Shown: positions 62,605-64,000 of the stretch, in pieces | Position numbering within the stretch: position 1 is the stretch's first letter | Layout of the letters: every line of letters starts with the position of its first letter | Origin: Clostridium cadaveris | Lineage (GTDB): Bacteria > Bacillota > Clostridia > Clostridiales > Clostridiaceae | NCBI RefSeq assembly: GCF_020911725.1 | Contig: NZ_CP076620.1 | Span: 1,988,501 to 2,052,500, forward strand | Length of the DNA stretch: 64,000 nt | Direction of reading: 5' to 3' | Notes under the pieces: model-generated | Seen by the model: only the letters and a program-made list of their open reading frames with translations | The model's database searches: none | What the model was told of the DNA's origin: nothing | Made by a program: the position numbers and the translations under genes

Positions 62605-63936
62605 ATGAATATTAAAATACGATTTATTGTAACTAAGTATTTGCATCCTTTTCTCGAAGAAACTCTAAATAAAATGAATTTGGATTTTCAATGGGATATA
62701 CAAGAATACAAAAACTTCGGACATTTATCAGCTATAGCAATAGACTTGGGAAATTCCAATATTGACGGTGTAATTGTTAGTGGTGCTGTTGCACAAACTG
62801 TAATAAATAAAACGGAGCCCAATTTAGCAATACCTGTTCTTTCCATAGAGGCTGACTTAAGTAGCTTATATCATATGCTACTTAACATGATATATAAGGA
62901 TAAAAATGTTGATTTAAATCGCGTATATATGGACTTTTACTGTATGGTTAAAAGTAATTTTTCTTGTGCTCAACTTTTGGACCGGGATGAAATTTACAAT
63001 GCACAAATTATTAAAGACGAAGCCCTTAATAGAATGAGTTTAGAAGAGTTAAAGGCTTGTGATGAATCTATAGGAGAAACTATCGTTTCATTATGGGAAA
63101 AAGGGGAAATGGATTTTGTCATCTGTTTCTTCAGTAGTATTATCCCTTTAATGAAAAAACACAATATTCCTTGTACATATGTTTTTCCATTGCCTAGTCA
63201 AATAAAGGATATTCTAAATGAAATAATTTCAATTATAACTGTAAACTACCTGCAATCACAGCAACCTGCTACAATTGCCATCAGCTCTCATAGCGCAAAA
63301 AGTGAAATGGAATCCGATTGGGAAATAGCGGTTTTACAGAAACTCATTATGGATTACAGCAAGGAAAACCTATATGACTTTTTAATTAAGAAGAGTCCTA
63401 GCACCTTGGAGGTTTATACTTGTCGTGCAGTTGTTGAACAAATTACTTGTAATTATAGTTGTTGTAATTTAAGTAACTATCTTAATACAAAGAAACTTAA
63501 ATTTAAGTTTGACATCGGTTATGGACTTGGGATTGATATGCTTAATGCAAGAAGTAATGCTGTTATTGCAATGCGTCATGGAAATATTAATGGAGGTGTC
63601 TTTCTTCTTAATAAAGATGAAAGCTTAATCGGTCCTCTAGATGGTGAACACATAATTACTTGTTCAACTAGAGACGATGCTTCCATTAGAGAAATGGCAC
63701 AAAAGGCTAATCTATCTGAATTAACAATTCAAAGAATTCTTCATATTTTAAAGGATAGAAATACTACAGTTATTTCAGCTCGAGATTTTGTAAATTATTT
63801 TGGAGGAACCTTAAGAAACGCAAATAGGATATTAAAAAATATGGAGGAAAGCAACCTTGCTGTTGTAGCTTCTATGCAATCTAGCTTTAATAAGGGCAGA
63901 CCATCAAAAATGTATGAAATTAAAGTACCTGATTAA
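62605..63936 (+). CDS. PrpR-like sensor plus winged-helix regulator
   Basis: 443 residues from ATG 62605 (GGAGTG eight bases upstream; a GTG at 62596 overlaps that site). The first 200 residues resemble the periplasmic-binding-like PrpR_N sensor (IAIDLGNSNIDGVIVSGAVA, then IPVLSIEADLSSLYHML). The C-terminal 100 contain two helix-turn-helix-like segments (IREMAQKANLSELTIQRILH and RDFVNYFGGTLRNANRILKN) and a basic end NKGRPSKMYEI. There is no AAA+ domain, so it is not a sigma-54 activator. It probably controls the divergent amidohydrolase-MFS operon. Family naming is tentative. Confidence 0.65.
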   Translation: MNIKIRFIVTKYLHPFLEETLNKMNLDFQWDIQEYKNFGHLSAIAIDLGNSNIDGVIVSGAVAQTVINKTEPNLAIPVLSIEADLSSLYHMLLNMIYKDKNVDLNRVYMDFYCMVKSNFSCAQLLDRDEIYNAQIIKDEALNRMSLEELKACDESIGETIVSLWEKGEMDFVICFFSSIIPLMKKHNIPCTYVFPLPSQIKDILNEIISIITVNYLQSQQPATIAISSHSAKSEMESDWEIAVLQKLIMDYSKENLYDFLIKKSPSTLEVYTCRAVVEQITCNYSCCNLSNYLNTKKLKFKFDIGYGLGIDMLNARSNAVIAMRHGNINGGVFLLNKDESLIGPLDGEHIITCSTRDDASIREMAQKANLSELTIQRILHILKDRNTTVISARDFVNYFGGTLRNANRILKNMEESNLAVVASMQSSFNKGRPSKMYEIKVPD

Positions 63937-64000
63937 TTTTATAAAGGTACTAAAGCTTTATAGTAAATAAATTAGTATATTTAAGCTCAAACTATGGGTT

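Overview
The window is AT-rich DNA from a Gram-positive, very probably anaerobic, spore-former-type Firmicute (Clostridium or a close relative). The basis is the low GC, strong AGGAGG-type ribosome sites, the clostridial-type flagellar gene order, a c-di-GMP-I riboswitch in front of flgB, a radical-SAM sulfatase activator and sigma-54/LevR sugar control. I cannot name the species.

Layout. 1-322 is the 3' end of glnS, and 440-1102 encodes an odd two-module HNH-like protein. From 1.15 to 36.6 kb there is one continuous flagellar locus, all on the minus strand and therefore read from right to left. It holds: (a) a sigma-28 unit at 36.6-35.2 kb (lytic transglycosylase, YaaR, a FliN-like SpoA protein); (b) a sigma-28 unit at 35.1-29.3 kb (flgM-flgN-flgK-flgL-fliW-csrA-fliS-fliD-fliT-like); (c) fliC with its own near-consensus sigma-28 promoter and CsrA-type sites in its leader; (d) a six-gene flagellin-modification island at 28.3-20.6 kb (glycosyltransferase, CDP-glycerol-type phosphotransferase, SGNH protein, DUF2284 protein, LicC-like cytidylyltransferase, SDR reductase); (e) a c-di-GMP riboswitch plus terminator followed by the 24-gene hook-basal-body operon flgB to fliN, which includes motAB and the sigma-28 gene fliA. 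The operon is unusually lean: flhF, flhG, fliL, flbD/swrD and a PilZ gene are not where related clostridia keep them. FliM lacks the N-terminal CheY-binding peptide and no che genes are present.

37.2-50.4 kb is metabolic. It has an amino-acid permease and a HIT protein, then a sigma-54-controlled operon for a sulfated hexose: mannose-family PTS IIA-IIB-IIC-IID, a cytoplasmic Cys-type sulfatase, LacA/LacB-like isomerase, tagatose-bisphosphate-type aldolase and a PfkB sugar-phosphate kinase. It diverges from an anaerobic sulfatase-maturating enzyme and a LevR-type activator. A textbook -24/-12 promoter and four copies of ATACTCTT lie in the shared intergenic region.

50.4-64 kb is a mixed accessory stretch. 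It carries a paired short chromate transporter with a divergent LysR regulator, an FUSC-family membrane protein, a small alpha/beta hydrolase, DUF1294, YaaA, a K+ channel and a GNAT acetyltransferase. It also has two genes broken only by in-frame stop codons (a Nif3-like gene and an alpha/beta hydrolase), and an M20 amidohydrolase/MFS pair opposite a PrpR-like regulator with a perfect 16-bp palindrome between them.

The regulatory logic of the flagellar half is layered. c-di-GMP would stop transcription of the basal-body operon (and fliA) at its leader, FlgM would hold sigma-28 until the hook is built, and CsrA/FliW would set flagellin translation. I saw no tRNA or rRNA genes, insertion sequences or CRISPR arrays.
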